Below are positions 19,093 to 28,519 of a DNA stretch of 64,000 nt, in pieces; the stretch's first letter is position 1; every line of letters begins with the position of its first letter. Source of the stretch: an uncultured Bacilli bacterium (GTDB lineage Bacteria > Bacillota_I > Bacilli_A > RF39 > UBA660). The translations under genes and the position numbers were made by a program. Where the stretch lies: contig CAKPNA010000001.1 in NCBI GenBank assembly GCA_934168275.1, positions 385,607-449,606 on the forward strand. Reading direction: 5' to 3'. The notes beneath the pieces are model-generated. The model was not told the DNA's origin. It made no database searches and saw nothing but the letters and a program-made list of their open reading frames with translations.

Positions 19093-19137
19093 ATTTTCAC
19101 CTCTTAATACTGTTTGATGATACTTGCTGGTGAAAAT
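19093..19137 (-). promoter_or_regulatory. Hairpin that could sequester a leader ribosome binding site
   Basis: ATTTTCACC and GGTGAAAAT form a perfect 9-bp inverted repeat separated by 27 nt. The downstream arm on the minus strand contains the ribosome binding site of the 15-codon frame. Not recognised as a known riboswitch. Confidence 0.35.
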
Positions 19138-19187
19138 CAAGAATTTTTTACATAAAAAAGACGCCGTAAACTTAATTACAACATCTA

Positions 19188-20744
19188 TTAATAATTACTA
19201 ACTGCTAATATACTAGGTAAAATCTGCATCTTTCTTGATACTACATCCGGTAAATATACTCCTTCATACATTTTTATATCAAAAGCATTTTCTAATACTC
19301 CTTCAGCACCATCACTATAATATACATAAGTACCATTTTTAATAATATCCGTAACAAATAAACATACAAATAAATAATCATTATTTTCACATACACTATT
19401 TAATAATTTTATATATTCATCTTTTTCATCATTTATCTCATTAATATTAGTAGTGAATATTTGTCCTAAACCTATCTTATCATCTTCTAAATTATATTTC
19501 TTAAAATCATTATATAGTACTTGTTCTTTAGTCTTACCTTCTAATGAGGTACCAGCTTTTAGCATTTCAAAACCATATTCTTTATAATTAACTTTAGCTA
19601 TCTTAGCAAGTTCTTTAACTATCTTTCTATCTTCTTTAGTAGTCGTTGGAGAATTCAACAATAACGTATCAGATATAATACCAGAAAGTAATAAACCTGC
19701 TACCCATTTAGGAATAGTAACCTTATTCTCTAGAAACATCTTATATATTATTGTACAAGTACTACCAACTGGAATATTTCTAAAACTAATTGGTTTAGCA
19801 GTACTATTAACTGATAAATTATGATGATCAACTATCTCAATAATATCTGCTTCTTCTAATCCAACTGCACTTTGTTCCTTAGAATTATGATCAACTAATA
19901 TTACTTTCTGTTTTAAAGTATCAAATATCATCGAATGCTTAATTAAACCTAAACATCTACCCTTTCTATCTACTACCGGATAAAAAGTAGTTTTGCTTTT
20001 TGCAGACATACTAGTAAAACTACTAATAGCATCTTCTTCACGAGCAACAATATAATCTTTATCTATACTTAAATCTTTTATTTGATTAGATAAACTTACT
20101 AACCTAATAGTATCATATAAATTATAACCTGACTTAATAATACTAGTATTACCAAATAAATAGTCATTTGATAACTTATAATCACTAGATACAATAATTA
20201 ATTTAGCATTACTATTAAGACCATTAACAAATACTTTATCATTATTAGTAATAATTATATCAGATACCTCATCTACACTAACTATACCTTTAACTATGTC
20301 ATTATCTTTCTTAACATCAGTACCCTTTAATACCTTAACAATATTATCATAAGTAGTATCTAGATTATTATTATTAGTCATAACCTCTACTACATCTCTA
20401 AGACCTACTATTCCCAATAATCTCTTATTCTCATCAATAACCGGTATCTTATTAACCTTATTAGCAAGCATCAACTTATAAGAATCATATAATGTATTAT
20501 TCTTACTAATCATATGTCCTTTTAAATAATCTAAGTTCTTAATTCTCACTTTAACATCATTGATAAAATCAGGTTCTTTAACCTTAAAATAATTAAGTAC
20601 AAACAAAGTCTCATTATTAAGTGAACTAAGTGCTACCGCTTTAGCATTCATCCCTAATCTTTGTTTTAAATAAGTTAATGTAATTGATGCTGAAATACTA
20701 TCTGTATCAGGATTCCTATGCCCAAAAATATATACTTCATCCAT
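19188..20744 (-). CDS. ppaC: Mn-dependent (class II) inorganic pyrophosphatase with regulatory CBS insert
   Basis: 518 residues. It hydrolyses pyrophosphate. The N-terminal GHRNPDTDS at residues 8-16 and VDHHN near 305 are the DHH metal ligands; a DHHA2 domain forms the C-terminus. A regulatory insert of about 190 residues between them contains a CBS pair (KVNKIPVIDENKRLLGIVGL near 95-115, and FYPVVDRKGRCLGLIKHS later). In the family these bind adenine nucleotides. The length matches CBS-containing enzymes rather than the ~310-residue form. Its start overlaps the stop of the upstream membrane-protein gene. Confidence 0.93.
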   Translation of the reverse strand: MDEVYIFGHRNPDTDSISASITLTYLKQRLGMNAKAVALSSLNNETLFVLNYFKVKEPDFINDVKVRIKNLDYLKGHMISKNNTLYDSYKLMLANKVNKIPVIDENKRLLGIVGLRDVVEVMTNNNNLDTTYDNIVKVLKGTDVKKDNDIVKGIVSVDEVSDIIITNNDKVFVNGLNSNAKLIIVSSDYKLSNDYLFGNTSIIKSGYNLYDTIRLVSLSNQIKDLSIDKDYIVAREEDAISSFTSMSAKSKTTFYPVVDRKGRCLGLIKHSMIFDTLKQKVILVDHNSKEQSAVGLEEADIIEIVDHHNLSVNSTAKPISFRNIPVGSTCTIIYKMFLENKVTIPKWVAGLLLSGIISDTLLLNSPTTTKEDRKIVKELAKIAKVNYKEYGFEMLKAGTSLEGKTKEQVLYNDFKKYNLEDDKIGLGQIFTTNINEINDEKDEYIKLLNSVCENNDYLFVCLFVTDIIKNGTYVYYSDGAEGVLENAFDIKMYEGVYLPDVVSRKMQILPSILAVSNY

Positions 20745-22155
20745 TATTTATACCCCTTTTCTTAATTCTAAAATATCCTATCATTATTCCTATATATATA
20801 ACTATAACTATTAAAGAAAATATTCTACTACTATTAAAATTAATTACTAATTGTAAAATAACTAATATAAAACTTAATATAATATTTTGATATATAATCA
20901 TTATAAACCTCTCAAAATATCTATTAACTATCTTTCTATCTATTACCTTAATTTTAAGCATTAACATAATTAAAGTAATACATATTCCAATAATAATTGC
21001 TATCACACTACCATTAATTAAATTATAACCCATTCTATAAAATGAATCAATTAAAGGTACTATCGTAATAGCCATTACTACTATTCCAATTAATAAATAT
21101 TTACCAATATTTTCTCTTATCTTTAGATATTCTATTGTTATTATATCATAAAACAAAATAAATAGCACTAACAAACTAAAACTCATAAGTATTCCATATC
21201 CATCAGTATTACCAAATAAAAACATATAAATATACTTAGATATAACTATTATAAAAATAACTAATGGTATACACTTATCTAATAAATAAACTATCTTCCT
21301 ACCCAAACTATATTCATTACATACTTTATTAGTAAAATACTTTATACTATCACAGAATAATAACACTAAGTTTAAACATCCTAAATACCCTATAACTAAA
21401 GTATTATATACATCATTTATCTTATACCCATATCTATTAACTAAAACAATATATAATATAATAAAACTAATATAAAAGTATCCATATTTAGTACTATCTA
21501 CTACTGTTAATGACTTATTAAAGTCTTTTACTACTCCTCTAAGTTCTGATAGTTTATATTTATTCTTACCATTCTTCTTAAAACATATCATCATACATAA
21601 ACTAATAACAATAAATAAACTAATTACTTTAGGTATAAATAATATACTAGTAAATAGATAACTAACTATCTTCATTTTATTAATAATTAAATAAATAATA
21701 ATTGTTAATACACTATCTATACCATAATATATATAATGAATTGAATTAGCTAATTTCTTTTTGCTATATATCTGCAATAAACTATAAGTAATATTTAATA
21801 TTGGATTAAAAATAGTCACTATACTAGTAATCATTAAAGGAATAACTATCTTATCTATACTAAATACTTTATCTATTAACATACTTAGTAAGAAAGATAT
21901 TCCTAATCCAAATATTCCATATATTAATACTAAAATAATACTATATATATAACCCTTATTTCTAAAAGCACTATCTTTATTCTTATACTTTAAAATACTA
22001 TCTTTAATATTTATATTATTATATACACTACTTAATACTTTATAAAATAAATAACATAAAGTAAAAGTAAATAACTTAGTGCTATCTCCTAGCATAAATA
22101 ATATTATTAAAGTTATATACTCTATTACATTTAATAAATAATTCTTCTTTTCCAT
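20737..22155 (-). CDS. Polytopic membrane protein, MOP-flippase-like
   Basis: About 472 residues with roughly 12 hydrophobic segments and short loops. The layout resembles the polysaccharide exporter/flippase (MOP) superfamily that includes SpoVB and MurJ, but I see no decisive motif. The ATG at 22155 follows GGGA at good spacing; an earlier ATG is 2 codons upstream. It overlaps the pyrophosphatase gene. It lies just downstream of spo0A, so a role in spore or wall polymer export is possible but inferred. Confidence 0.55.
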   Translation of the reverse strand: MEKKNYLLNVIEYITLIILFMLGDSTKLFTFTLCYLFYKVLSSVYNNINIKDSILKYKNKDSAFRNKGYIYSIILVLIYGIFGLGISFLLSMLIDKVFSIDKIVIPLMITSIVTIFNPILNITYSLLQIYSKKKLANSIHYIYYGIDSVLTIIIYLIINKMKIVSYLFTSILFIPKVISLFIVISLCMMICFKKNGKNKYKLSELRGVVKDFNKSLTVVDSTKYGYFYISFIILYIVLVNRYGYKINDVYNTLVIGYLGCLNLVLLFCDSIKYFTNKVCNEYSLGRKIVYLLDKCIPLVIFIIVISKYIYMFLFGNTDGYGILMSFSLLVLFILFYDIITIEYLKIRENIGKYLLIGIVVMAITIVPLIDSFYRMGYNLINGSVIAIIIGICITLIMLMLKIKVIDRKIVNRYFERFIMIIYQNIILSFILVILQLVINFNSSRIFSLIVIVIYIGIMIGYFRIKKRGINNG

Positions 22156-22198
22156 AACCATTCCCTACTTTATACAATAATTTTACCAAAAGACGATA

Positions 22199-22228
22199 AA
22201 AAAAACAACTAAAACTACTAATTGTTTT
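22199..22228 (-). terminator. Terminator after spo0A
   Basis: On the minus strand AAAACAATTA pairs with TAGTTGTTTT (one G-U) around a 7-nt loop and runs into a long T tract. It overlaps the spo0A stop codon. Confidence 0.75.
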
Positions 22229-22988
22229 ATTTTTGATTAGCAAACTCTAATCTTAACTTATCTGCTACTGTTACTATAAACTCTGAATTAGTTGGCTTAG
22301 CTTTATCAATATCCACACTATGGCCAAATAATTCTTCCATATAATCTAAGTCACCCCTATTCCAACTAACTTCAATTGCGTGTCGTATTGCTCTTTCTAC
22401 TCTAGATACTGTTGTATCATATTTAGAAGCAATATCAGGATATAATTCTTTAGTAATACCACCTATTATATCTGGATTATTATATATCATATTAATACCT
22501 TCTCTAATATATTGATAACCCTTAATATGTGAAGGCATTCCTAACTCATGAAGCATCCTAGTAATAGATATTTGTAAATTACTATGATATAAATTAATAC
22601 TCTTACTATTAATATATTCAAAAATATCTAATATCTTACTCTCTAAATCAAGTAAATCAAATGGTTTTAAAATATAATAATTAACCCCATATTCACTAAC
22701 CTTTCTAATAACTTTAGGTTCATTATAAGAAGTTTCTACTATAATATTTTTAGTTATATTCTTTTTCTTTAATTCCTCTAAAACATATAATCCATCTTTC
22801 TTTGGCATAATTAAATCAAGAAGTACTAAATCATAACTATCTCCACTATTAACTATCTTATTAAGCCCTTCCTCGCCATCATAAGCACAATCAACTATTT
22901 CTATTCTTTTATGATCCGAAAAATATTCACGAACCATATCTACTAAACTAACATTGTCATCAATCATTAATACTTTAATTTTATCCAT
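22227..22988 (-). CDS. spo0A: Sporulation master regulator Spo0A
   Basis: 253 residues. The receiver domain has the acidic pair D10-D11, the phosphoacceptor D58 (LVLLDLIMPKKDG) and K107 (YILKPFD). The C-terminal effector domain carries the HIKGYQYIREGI segment and the recognition helix region TTVSRVERAIRHAIEVSW, diagnostic of Spo0A. It binds 0A boxes to start sporulation. AAAGGAT precedes the ATG. It is followed by its own terminator. Confidence 0.97.
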   Translation of the reverse strand: MDKIKVLMIDDNVSLVDMVREYFSDHKRIEIVDCAYDGEEGLNKIVNSGDSYDLVLLDLIMPKKDGLYVLEELKKKNITKNIIVETSYNEPKVIRKVSEYGVNYYILKPFDLLDLESKILDIFEYINSKSINLYHSNLQISITRMLHELGMPSHIKGYQYIREGINMIYNNPDIIGGITKELYPDIASKYDTTVSRVERAIRHAIEVSWNRGDLDYMEELFGHSVDIDKAKPTNSEFIVTVADKLRLEFANQK

Positions 22989-23065
22989 ATTATCTATCCT
23001 TTCTTAATTTACTACTCCATTATACAAGATTATTTTTAAAAAAAATGTCGAATAAACACTAATTA

Positions 23066-23100
23066 AATAAAAATAGAGAAGCTTTATTGTACTTCTCTAT
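23066..23100 (-). terminator. Terminator of the pgk-glycosyltransferase-tpiA operon
   Basis: ATAGAGAAG and CTTCTCTAT pair around a 10-nt loop, followed by TTTTTATTT on the minus strand. It overlaps the end of tpiA. Confidence 0.8.
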
Positions 23101-23800
23101 CAATATTCTTAAAAATTTCTATAACATTACCTATATTACTAGATAATTCTCCAATCATCACACCATCTATATTATCATCATTAATAATATCATATACATT
23201 ATCTTTATTAACATTTCCCCCGTAAAGTATATTTACATTACCATGATAATTATTAGTTAAATAAGCTTTAATATCATGTATCATATGACTATATTTATCA
23301 ATATCTACTTCTTTCTTACTACCTATCATATATGTTGGCTCATAGGCAAACATTATAAAACTAATATTATCTATACCCTCTAACATTTCTTTAAGTTCAC
23401 TAATAATTGTATCTACATCATCATCTTCATCTTTTTCACCAAAACATAATATTGGAATAATATTACTATCTAATAAAGACTTTAGTTTTAAATTAATATC
23501 CTCTACTGTTTCAGAAAAATACTTTTGACGATCACTATGACCAACAATACTATATTCTACTCCAATATCTTTTAATTGTAATGTTGATATTTCTCCTGTA
23601 TATCCACCTTTTTCTTCATAATATACATTTTGACTAGCTACACCCCAATTACAAGTATTAGTAAACTCTATTAAATATAAATCACTAGGAGCTACTATAA
23701 TATCTTCTTTAGTTTCTATATTATTTAACTTATCTATATAATCATAAATATCACTATATAATAAATTCATTTTATGATTTAATACTACTATCTTATTCAT
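23084..23800 (-). CDS. tpiA: Triosephosphate isomerase
   Basis: 238 residues. It interconverts glyceraldehyde-3-phosphate and dihydroxyacetone phosphate. VLNHKMN (a variant of the usual GNWKMN), the catalytic histidine in IVGHSDRQKYF near residue 91, and the catalytic glutamate in MFAYEPTYMIGS near 154 are visible. The phosphate loop appears as ILYGGNVN. At 238 residues it is a little shorter than the usual ~250. It starts at the stop codon of the glycosyltransferase gene, so the operon is coupled. Confidence 0.95.
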   Translation of the reverse strand: MNKIVVLNHKMNLLYSDIYDYIDKLNNIETKEDIIVAPSDLYLIEFTNTCNWGVASQNVYYEEKGGYTGEISTLQLKDIGVEYSIVGHSDRQKYFSETVEDINLKLKSLLDSNIIPILCFGEKDEDDDVDTIISELKEMLEGIDNISFIMFAYEPTYMIGSKKEVDIDKYSHMIHDIKAYLTNNYHGNVNILYGGNVNKDNVYDIINDDNIDGVMIGELSSNIGNVIEIFKNIDREVQ

Positions 23801-25032
23801 TACTTATTTCTTCCTCCAAACATACTTTTTATCTTATCAACCATTGGTATTAAATTTCTATGATAATTCTTAATAGCAATTCTATAAACATCTTCTACTT
23901 TAGAAGCAAAATATTTAATTGAATACATCTCTGTTGATACCTTAGCTTGCCTACTAAGTCTTTCTAATAGTTTATGATCATTATAAATCATACAAACATC
24001 TCTAATATATTCACTACTATTACTAAATATCTTACCATTAATATCATCAATAACTACATTTAAGAAACTCTCATCATTAATACATACTACCGGTAAAGAT
24101 GCTGCCATCGCCTCAATCACTGTAAGACCTTGTGTCTCGGTTGTCGAAGCTGTCACAAAAATATCTGCTAACAAATAATAATCAACTATCTTATCATATG
24201 GAACTTTACCTGTCATGATAACATTATTATCTATCTTATACTTACTAATTAACTTCTTACACTTATCAAAGTCTGGACCATCACCCACTATCAATAATTT
24301 AGTCTTTGGACATTTCTTGACAATTTTCTTCATATTATCAATAATAAAAGTAATATTCTTTTCTTGAGCGATTCTTCCTACTGTCAATATAACAAAGTCA
24401 TCCATCTTTAAATTAAGATTCTCTCTTGCACTCTTCTTATCAAACTTCTTGTTATTTTCTCTATTAAACCTATCTGTATCAATGCCCGTTGGAATTACAT
24501 AAACATCTCTATCGACATGATACTTCTCTTTAAATAAATTACAAGCCTTAACTGTCGGCACAATTAACTCAGTATTAGTTTTATCACAATAAAATAATGT
24601 TAAATATTCCACAATCTTTTTACTAGACCAATTAAAATAACCATGTGTTATATAATGAACATAATCTTCATACATCGTATGATAAGTATGTACTAAAGGT
24701 ATTCCAAACTGTGTGGCAATAATTCTTGCAAAAGTACCTACTCCAAACTCCGTATGCGAATGAATTACATCCAATTTCCACTTCTTAATTATATTAATAG
24801 CTTTTAAAGGATAAACACTAGCAAGCTTATAATCATATATCTTAACAGGTACTCCCGGAAGTCTTAACACCTTACCATTTTCTTCAATAGAATATTCATA
24901 CTTATCCGGATTAACTGTCACCAAATAAACAGTATTGCCCTTCTTTTCTAATCCCTTTTTTAACATATTAACACTAGTTGCCACTCCGTTAATTTGTGGA
25001 CAATAAGTATCTGTAAACAAACCTATTCTCAT
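23800..25032 (-). CDS. GT4 glycosyltransferase, probable diacylglycerol glucosyltransferase type
   Basis: 410 residues with the GT-B fold. The N-terminus MRIGLFTDTYCPQINGVATS and HTYHTMYEDYVHY are typical of bacterial monoglucosyl-diacylglycerol synthases. TVGRIAQEKN near residue 216 and the E-x7-E-like ASTTETQGLTVIEAMA near 300 are the nucleotide-sugar site. Such enzymes make the glycolipid anchor of lipoteichoic acid, consistent with the LtaS-like gene at 39156. It lies between pgk and tpiA. The exact acceptor and sugar are inferred. Confidence 0.8.
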   Translation of the reverse strand: MRIGLFTDTYCPQINGVATSVNMLKKGLEKKGNTVYLVTVNPDKYEYSIEENGKVLRLPGVPVKIYDYKLASVYPLKAINIIKKWKLDVIHSHTEFGVGTFARIIATQFGIPLVHTYHTMYEDYVHYITHGYFNWSSKKIVEYLTLFYCDKTNTELIVPTVKACNLFKEKYHVDRDVYVIPTGIDTDRFNRENNKKFDKKSARENLNLKMDDFVILTVGRIAQEKNITFIIDNMKKIVKKCPKTKLLIVGDGPDFDKCKKLISKYKIDNNVIMTGKVPYDKIVDYYLLADIFVTASTTETQGLTVIEAMAASLPVVCINDESFLNVVIDDINGKIFSNSSEYIRDVCMIYNDHKLLERLSRQAKVSTEMYSIKYFASKVEDVYRIAIKNYHRNLIPMVDKIKSMFGGRNK

Positions 25033-25033
25033 T

Positions 25034-26194
25034 TCATTTCTCCATAATTACATCAATTCCCGGTAAAGTCTTACCACTTAAATAATCAAGCGTTGCTCCA
25101 CCTCCGGTAGATACATGATAAAATACTCCCTTAAAACCTAAATTATTAACTGAACTAGCACTATCACCACCACCAACTAAAGTCTTAACCTTATTATCTT
25201 TTAATACTGTATATATCTTCTTAGTACCATTACTATATTTCTTATCTTCATATACTCCCATTGGACCATTAATAATACATCTCTTGGCATCTTTTAATAT
25301 ATCACTAAATATCTTTATAGTCTCATTTCCAATATCATAACCACATTCATTATCTTTAATATCACTAACTTTTCTAGCACCTTTATCTGTAATTATATCA
25401 ACCGGAAGAACTATCTTATCACCATATTGATTTAAAATTCTCTTACAAAACTCTATATTATTATCATCTACTATTGAATTACCAACGTTATAACCTTTAG
25501 CTTTTAAGAAAGTAAAACACATTCCACCTCCCACTAATAATTTATCACACTTAGTAATTAAATTTTCAATAACTCCTATTTTATCTTCAACTTTTTTACC
25601 GCCCATGATAACTACTAAAGGATGACTGTCATCGCTCATAAAACTATCTAATTTATTAACCTCTTCTTCCACTAAGAATCCTAGTCCATTATCTAAATAT
25701 CTAGCAATACCTACGTTAGAAGCATGGCATCTATGTACCATAGCATAAGCATCATCAATAAATATATCGCCTAAACTAGCCCAATATTTAGATAGTTCTA
25801 TATCACAACTACTCTCTTTCTTAGAATCTATATCTTCAAATCTAGTATTTTCGATAAGCAATACTTCTCCATCTTTTAAATTATTAACTAAAGTCTCTAA
25901 TAAAGGGCCTCTCGTTTCTGCTGAAAACTTAACCCTTGTTCCAAGCAATTCACTAAGTCTTGCACTAACAATTAATAAACTATTATTACACTTATCTTCT
26001 TCTTTCTTAACTTTACCCAAATGAGACATTAAAATAACTTTTGCCCCATGATCTCTAGCATAATTAATAGTCTCTAAACTAGCTTTAATTCTAGTATCAT
26101 CTAATATCTTATTATCTAAAATAGGTACATTAAAATCACATCTAATAATTACCCTTTTACTTTTTATATTATAATCTTTAATACTTTTCTTCAA
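25034..26194 (-). CDS. pgk: Phosphoglycerate kinase
   Basis: 386 residues. It converts 1,3-bisphosphoglycerate and ADP to 3-phosphoglycerate and ATP. RVIIRCDFNVP near the N-terminus, MSHLGK, and the C-terminal VGGGDSAS nucleotide loop are present. The start is TTG at 26194, 6 nt after GGAGGA; the upstream ATG at 26212 would place the ribosome binding site inside the gene. A strong promoter lies at 26228-26256. First gene of pgk-glycosyltransferase-tpiA. Confidence 0.96.
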   Translation of the reverse strand: MKKSIKDYNIKSKRVIIRCDFNVPILDNKILDDTRIKASLETINYARDHGAKVILMSHLGKVKKEEDKCNNSLLIVSARLSELLGTRVKFSAETRGPLLETLVNNLKDGEVLLIENTRFEDIDSKKESSCDIELSKYWASLGDIFIDDAYAMVHRCHASNVGIARYLDNGLGFLVEEEVNKLDSFMSDDSHPLVVIMGGKKVEDKIGVIENLITKCDKLLVGGGMCFTFLKAKGYNVGNSIVDDNNIEFCKRILNQYGDKIVLPVDIITDKGARKVSDIKDNECGYDIGNETIKIFSDILKDAKRCIINGPMGVYEDKKYSNGTKKIYTVLKDNKVKTLVGGGDSASSVNNLGFKGVFYHVSTGGGATLDYLSGKTLPGIDVIMEK

Positions 26195-26227
26195 AACAAT
26201 TCCTCCACACATTTATCTATTAAATAA

Positions 26228-26256
26228 ATTATAGCAAAACAATCATTAAAAGTCAA
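26228..26256 (-). promoter_or_regulatory. Promoter of the pgk operon
   Basis: TTGACT at 26256-26251 and TATAAT at 26233-26228, spacer 17 nt, on the minus strand. The -35 abuts the T run of the upstream terminator hairpin, so the operon starts afresh here with a leader of about 27 nt. Confidence 0.8.
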
Positions 26257-26294
26257 AAAAGTGCTAATAGTTATTTTATTACTACTAACACTTT
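26257..26294 (-). terminator. Intrinsic terminator of the upstream non-coding transcript
   Basis: On the minus strand AAAGTGTTAGTAGT pairs with ACTATTAGCACTTT (G-U pairs included) around an AATAAAATA loop, followed by TTTTTT. It ends the unit that begins at the promoter at 26811-26839. Confidence 0.75.
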
Positions 26295-26806
26295 ATATCC
26301 ATATAAAACAAAAATCAAATTGCTCTGATAAAACAACTTGATTCGAGTTTCTCTAAATAACTGTAAGCGTTATAAAACATATCATTGAATAATATCTATT
26401 AAGCATTATAACCAAAGTATAATAGAGCGATAAGAATAAATATTTAATTTATTAACTTAATTAATATATTTTTTAATATATTATGCAACTTAATAATAAA
26501 TAAACAATAAATATATAATATAACTTAACTAAATATTATCAGTATTCAGCCCAGTTTCTTATCCTTGGAGTTTTCCTTTCTCCATAACAATTGTTTATGC
26601 TTAGTGCCGATAAGAATTCTTTTATCTCAAAAGAACATCATTTGCAATAAGATAACTTAAGACAGTTTATTATTTGCTAGTTATTCAAACAACATTAAAT
26701 TAGTAAAAACTAACAATGACATATCTGCAATAACTAATCAGTATATCTATATTCAAATAGAAAATACATAACATTGACTTTTTCTCGCTACCTTCTATCT
26801 AAGCAA
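26257..26806 (-). ncRNA. Candidate large structured non-coding RNA, about 550 nt
   Basis: The unit lies between a near-consensus promoter and an intrinsic terminator and has no plausible ORF. Its 5' end TTGCTTAGATAGAA (26806-26793) can pair with TTTTATCAGAGCAA (26333-26320) over 14 positions with one mismatch, closing the whole molecule. Inside, TTCTTATC (26616-26609) pairs with GATAAGAA (26563-26556), enclosing a TGGAG/CTCCA hairpin at 26566-26584 and an AACAATTGTT palindrome. I do not recognise tmRNA, RNase P, 6S, SRP or a T-box. Large ornate RNAs such as ROOL or OLE are of this size, but I cannot match it to them. A decayed rRNA leader is the main alternative, given the rRNA-like promoter. 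Confidence 0.5.
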
Positions 26807-26810
26807 CTTT

Positions 26811-26839
26811 ATAATATCATTTCTAGGAACACTTGTCAA
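26811..26839 (-). promoter_or_regulatory. Strong rRNA-type promoter for the candidate RNA
   Basis: TTGACA at 26839-26834, TATTAT at 26816-26811, spacer 17 nt, minus strand. An A/T-rich stretch resembling an UP element lies upstream at about 26840-26870. Transcription would start near 26804 and run toward pgk. Confidence 0.75.
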
Positions 26840-26875
26840 CACTTTTTCAACATTTTTTTCAAAAATTTATCTTAA

Positions 26876-26908
26876 CAAAAGTTGTCTTTATATACAAGAC
26901 CTTTTTAT
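26876..26908 (-). terminator. Terminator after the first AbiE module
   Basis: AAAAG-GTCTT pairs with AAGAC-CTTTT (a 2-nt bulge) around a short loop, with T runs on both sides. It lies just beyond the abiEii stop codon and may work in both directions. Confidence 0.55.
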
Positions 26909-26937
26909 CTTCAAACTAACTGTTATTTTTTTAAAAC

Positions 26938-27864
26938 TTATTTAAATATCTCTAATAATATCTTAATAGTATTTTCAACATCATTAATAGTTAACATGCT
27001 TTTATCATCTAAAACATATATTCTTTGCATCTTATCAAAAGCAATAATTAGTTCATCATTAAATCTAAGTTTCATATAATCAAAATCTTTTATTTTTTTA
27101 TTACTTGCAATGCCACCAAGTCTTGACTCTTCTTCTTTTCTTTTATAACTAATTAATTTATTAAGTTCTTGCTTGCTTTTTAACATTTCTTTAATATCAT
27201 CATTTTTAATCATAATAGAAATATCATATAAATGTTTTGATACATCTTCGTACATAGCTCTTTCATAATAAAATTCAGCAGCAAATATTTTATCAATAAA
27301 TATTCTCTCTAATTTCATTATTTCAATATTAAATTCAGATATATTATATTTTTCTTTTAATATTTTCTTTTCATTATCTAATGCATATTTATATATTAAC
27401 GGTTCAATAGTATATGTACTAACAGGTTCTGATACTGTAAATGATGTCGCTTCTATTTGAATTTTTTCTGATTTAAATAATTCGTTCATACTAAACAAAG
27501 AGTTATATTTGTAAAATGAAGTTATACTACCCTTCTTATCTATCGTTTCATCTTTAGCTAGTTCTAAGCCTTGTATTTTATATCCAAGTGCTGAATTTTT
27601 AAGCCTTGTTCTATTACTATTATTGGATTCACCATCATTAACTTTTACAGTTAAATCTATATCTTCAGAAAATCTATTCATATGATCTAATATTTTATAT
27701 ACTGCTGTACCGCCTTTAAAGTAAGCTTGCAATTTATTCTGCTTCGCACTCAAATCTTTTAATACAAGACAAACATAATAGTCTTTTTCTAATATATCAT
27801 TTCTTATGCCTGTTCTATTATTTATATTTAAAATTAATTCTTCCAATAGTTCACTACTCAGCAT
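26938..27864 (-). CDS. abiEii: AbiEii/AbiGii-family nucleotidyltransferase toxin
   Basis: About 308 residues. FKGGTAVYK near residue 48 and RFSEDIDLTV near 67 form the GG...(S/T)xDxDL nucleotidyltransferase site of the DUF1814/AbiEii family. Such toxins act in type IV toxin-antitoxin systems and phage abortive infection, and some modify tRNA. The start follows AGGAGG; the second ATG (27864) has better spacing. It overlaps the antitoxin gene by about 11 nt. First of two AbiE modules around the retroelement. Confidence 0.88.
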   Translation of the reverse strand: MLSSELLEELILNINNRTGIRNDILEKDYYVCLVLKDLSAKQNKLQAYFKGGTAVYKILDHMNRFSEDIDLTVKVNDGESNNSNRTRLKNSALGYKIQGLELAKDETIDKKGSITSFYKYNSLFSMNELFKSEKIQIEATSFTVSEPVSTYTIEPLIYKYALDNEKKILKEKYNISEFNIEIMKLERIFIDKIFAAEFYYERAMYEDVSKHLYDISIMIKNDDIKEMLKSKQELNKLISYKRKEEESRLGGIASNKKIKDFDYMKLRFNDELIIAFDKMQRIYVLDDKSMLTINDVENTIKILLEIFK

Positions 27865-28507
27865 CATTACCTCCTAACTCATATAGTTTCATCATCGGCT
27901 TTACATTATTTATTTTTTTAGCATATTCAAATATTTTTTCAAAGTTTAATTCATTATCTTTAATAAATTTATAAATAATTTTTTTTTCATTATCCGCTTC
28001 TATTTTAATATTATCTTTATTAATTAATATATCAAAAAGTTGTAAATATTTATAATTATCTTCATTAACTAAAGTTTTAGGTTTTCTAATAACAACTCCT
28101 AAATTTTTATTATTATAATCATTAACATTAGGACATTCATTGGTCATAATTAATATTTCTTTGGGAACTTGTGTTGTTAAACCAATTTTATTAAATAAAT
28201 ATGCTCCACTTATATACCCTTTTATTCCATTTTCATCACAAAGATATTTTTTTTTGATAACTTTATTAATATCTAATGGCTTATTACCGAATATACCCCT
28301 AATTGGTTTATAATAAACGCCTTTTATAAATTGAGATAATTTGTTTTCTTTAACTAATCTATTTATATATACATAAATATTTTTAAAAGTATTTTCAAAA
28401 TCGTTTCGAATTATTTTTTTAAAATACTTTTTAATATCATCGATAAAAATAGGTTCATCATATGGACATTTATCAATATATTTAATTAAAATATTATTAT
28501 AATTCAT
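27854..28507 (-). CDS. abiEi: AbiEi-type antitoxin, DUF6088-like
   Basis: 217 residues. An N-terminal winged-helix-like region (residues 1-70, ending KGVYYKP) is followed by a domain with YISGAYLFNKIGLTTQVP, the pattern of DUF6088/AbiEi transcriptional regulators. These repress their own operon and neutralise the partner toxin. A strong AAGGAGG site precedes the ATG. The gene overlaps abiEii in the usual antitoxin-toxin order. Confidence 0.85.
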   Translation of the reverse strand: MNYNNILIKYIDKCPYDEPIFIDDIKKYFKKIIRNDFENTFKNIYVYINRLVKENKLSQFIKGVYYKPIRGIFGNKPLDINKVIKKKYLCDENGIKGYISGAYLFNKIGLTTQVPKEILIMTNECPNVNDYNNKNLGVVIRKPKTLVNEDNYKYLQLFDILINKDNIKIEADNEKKIIYKFIKDNELNFEKIFEYAKKINNVKPMMKLYELGGNDAE

Positions 28508-28519
28508 TATAGCACCTCC

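Noticed and set aside
26257..26806. T-box or known metabolite riboswitch upstream of pgk
   Set aside because: No T-box GGTGGNACC core or other riboswitch signature was seen, and pgk has its own promoter downstream of the terminator.
26257..26806. Part of a 16S or 23S rRNA gene
   Set aside because: Only the promoter is rRNA-like; no conserved rRNA segment was recognised in the transcribed region.
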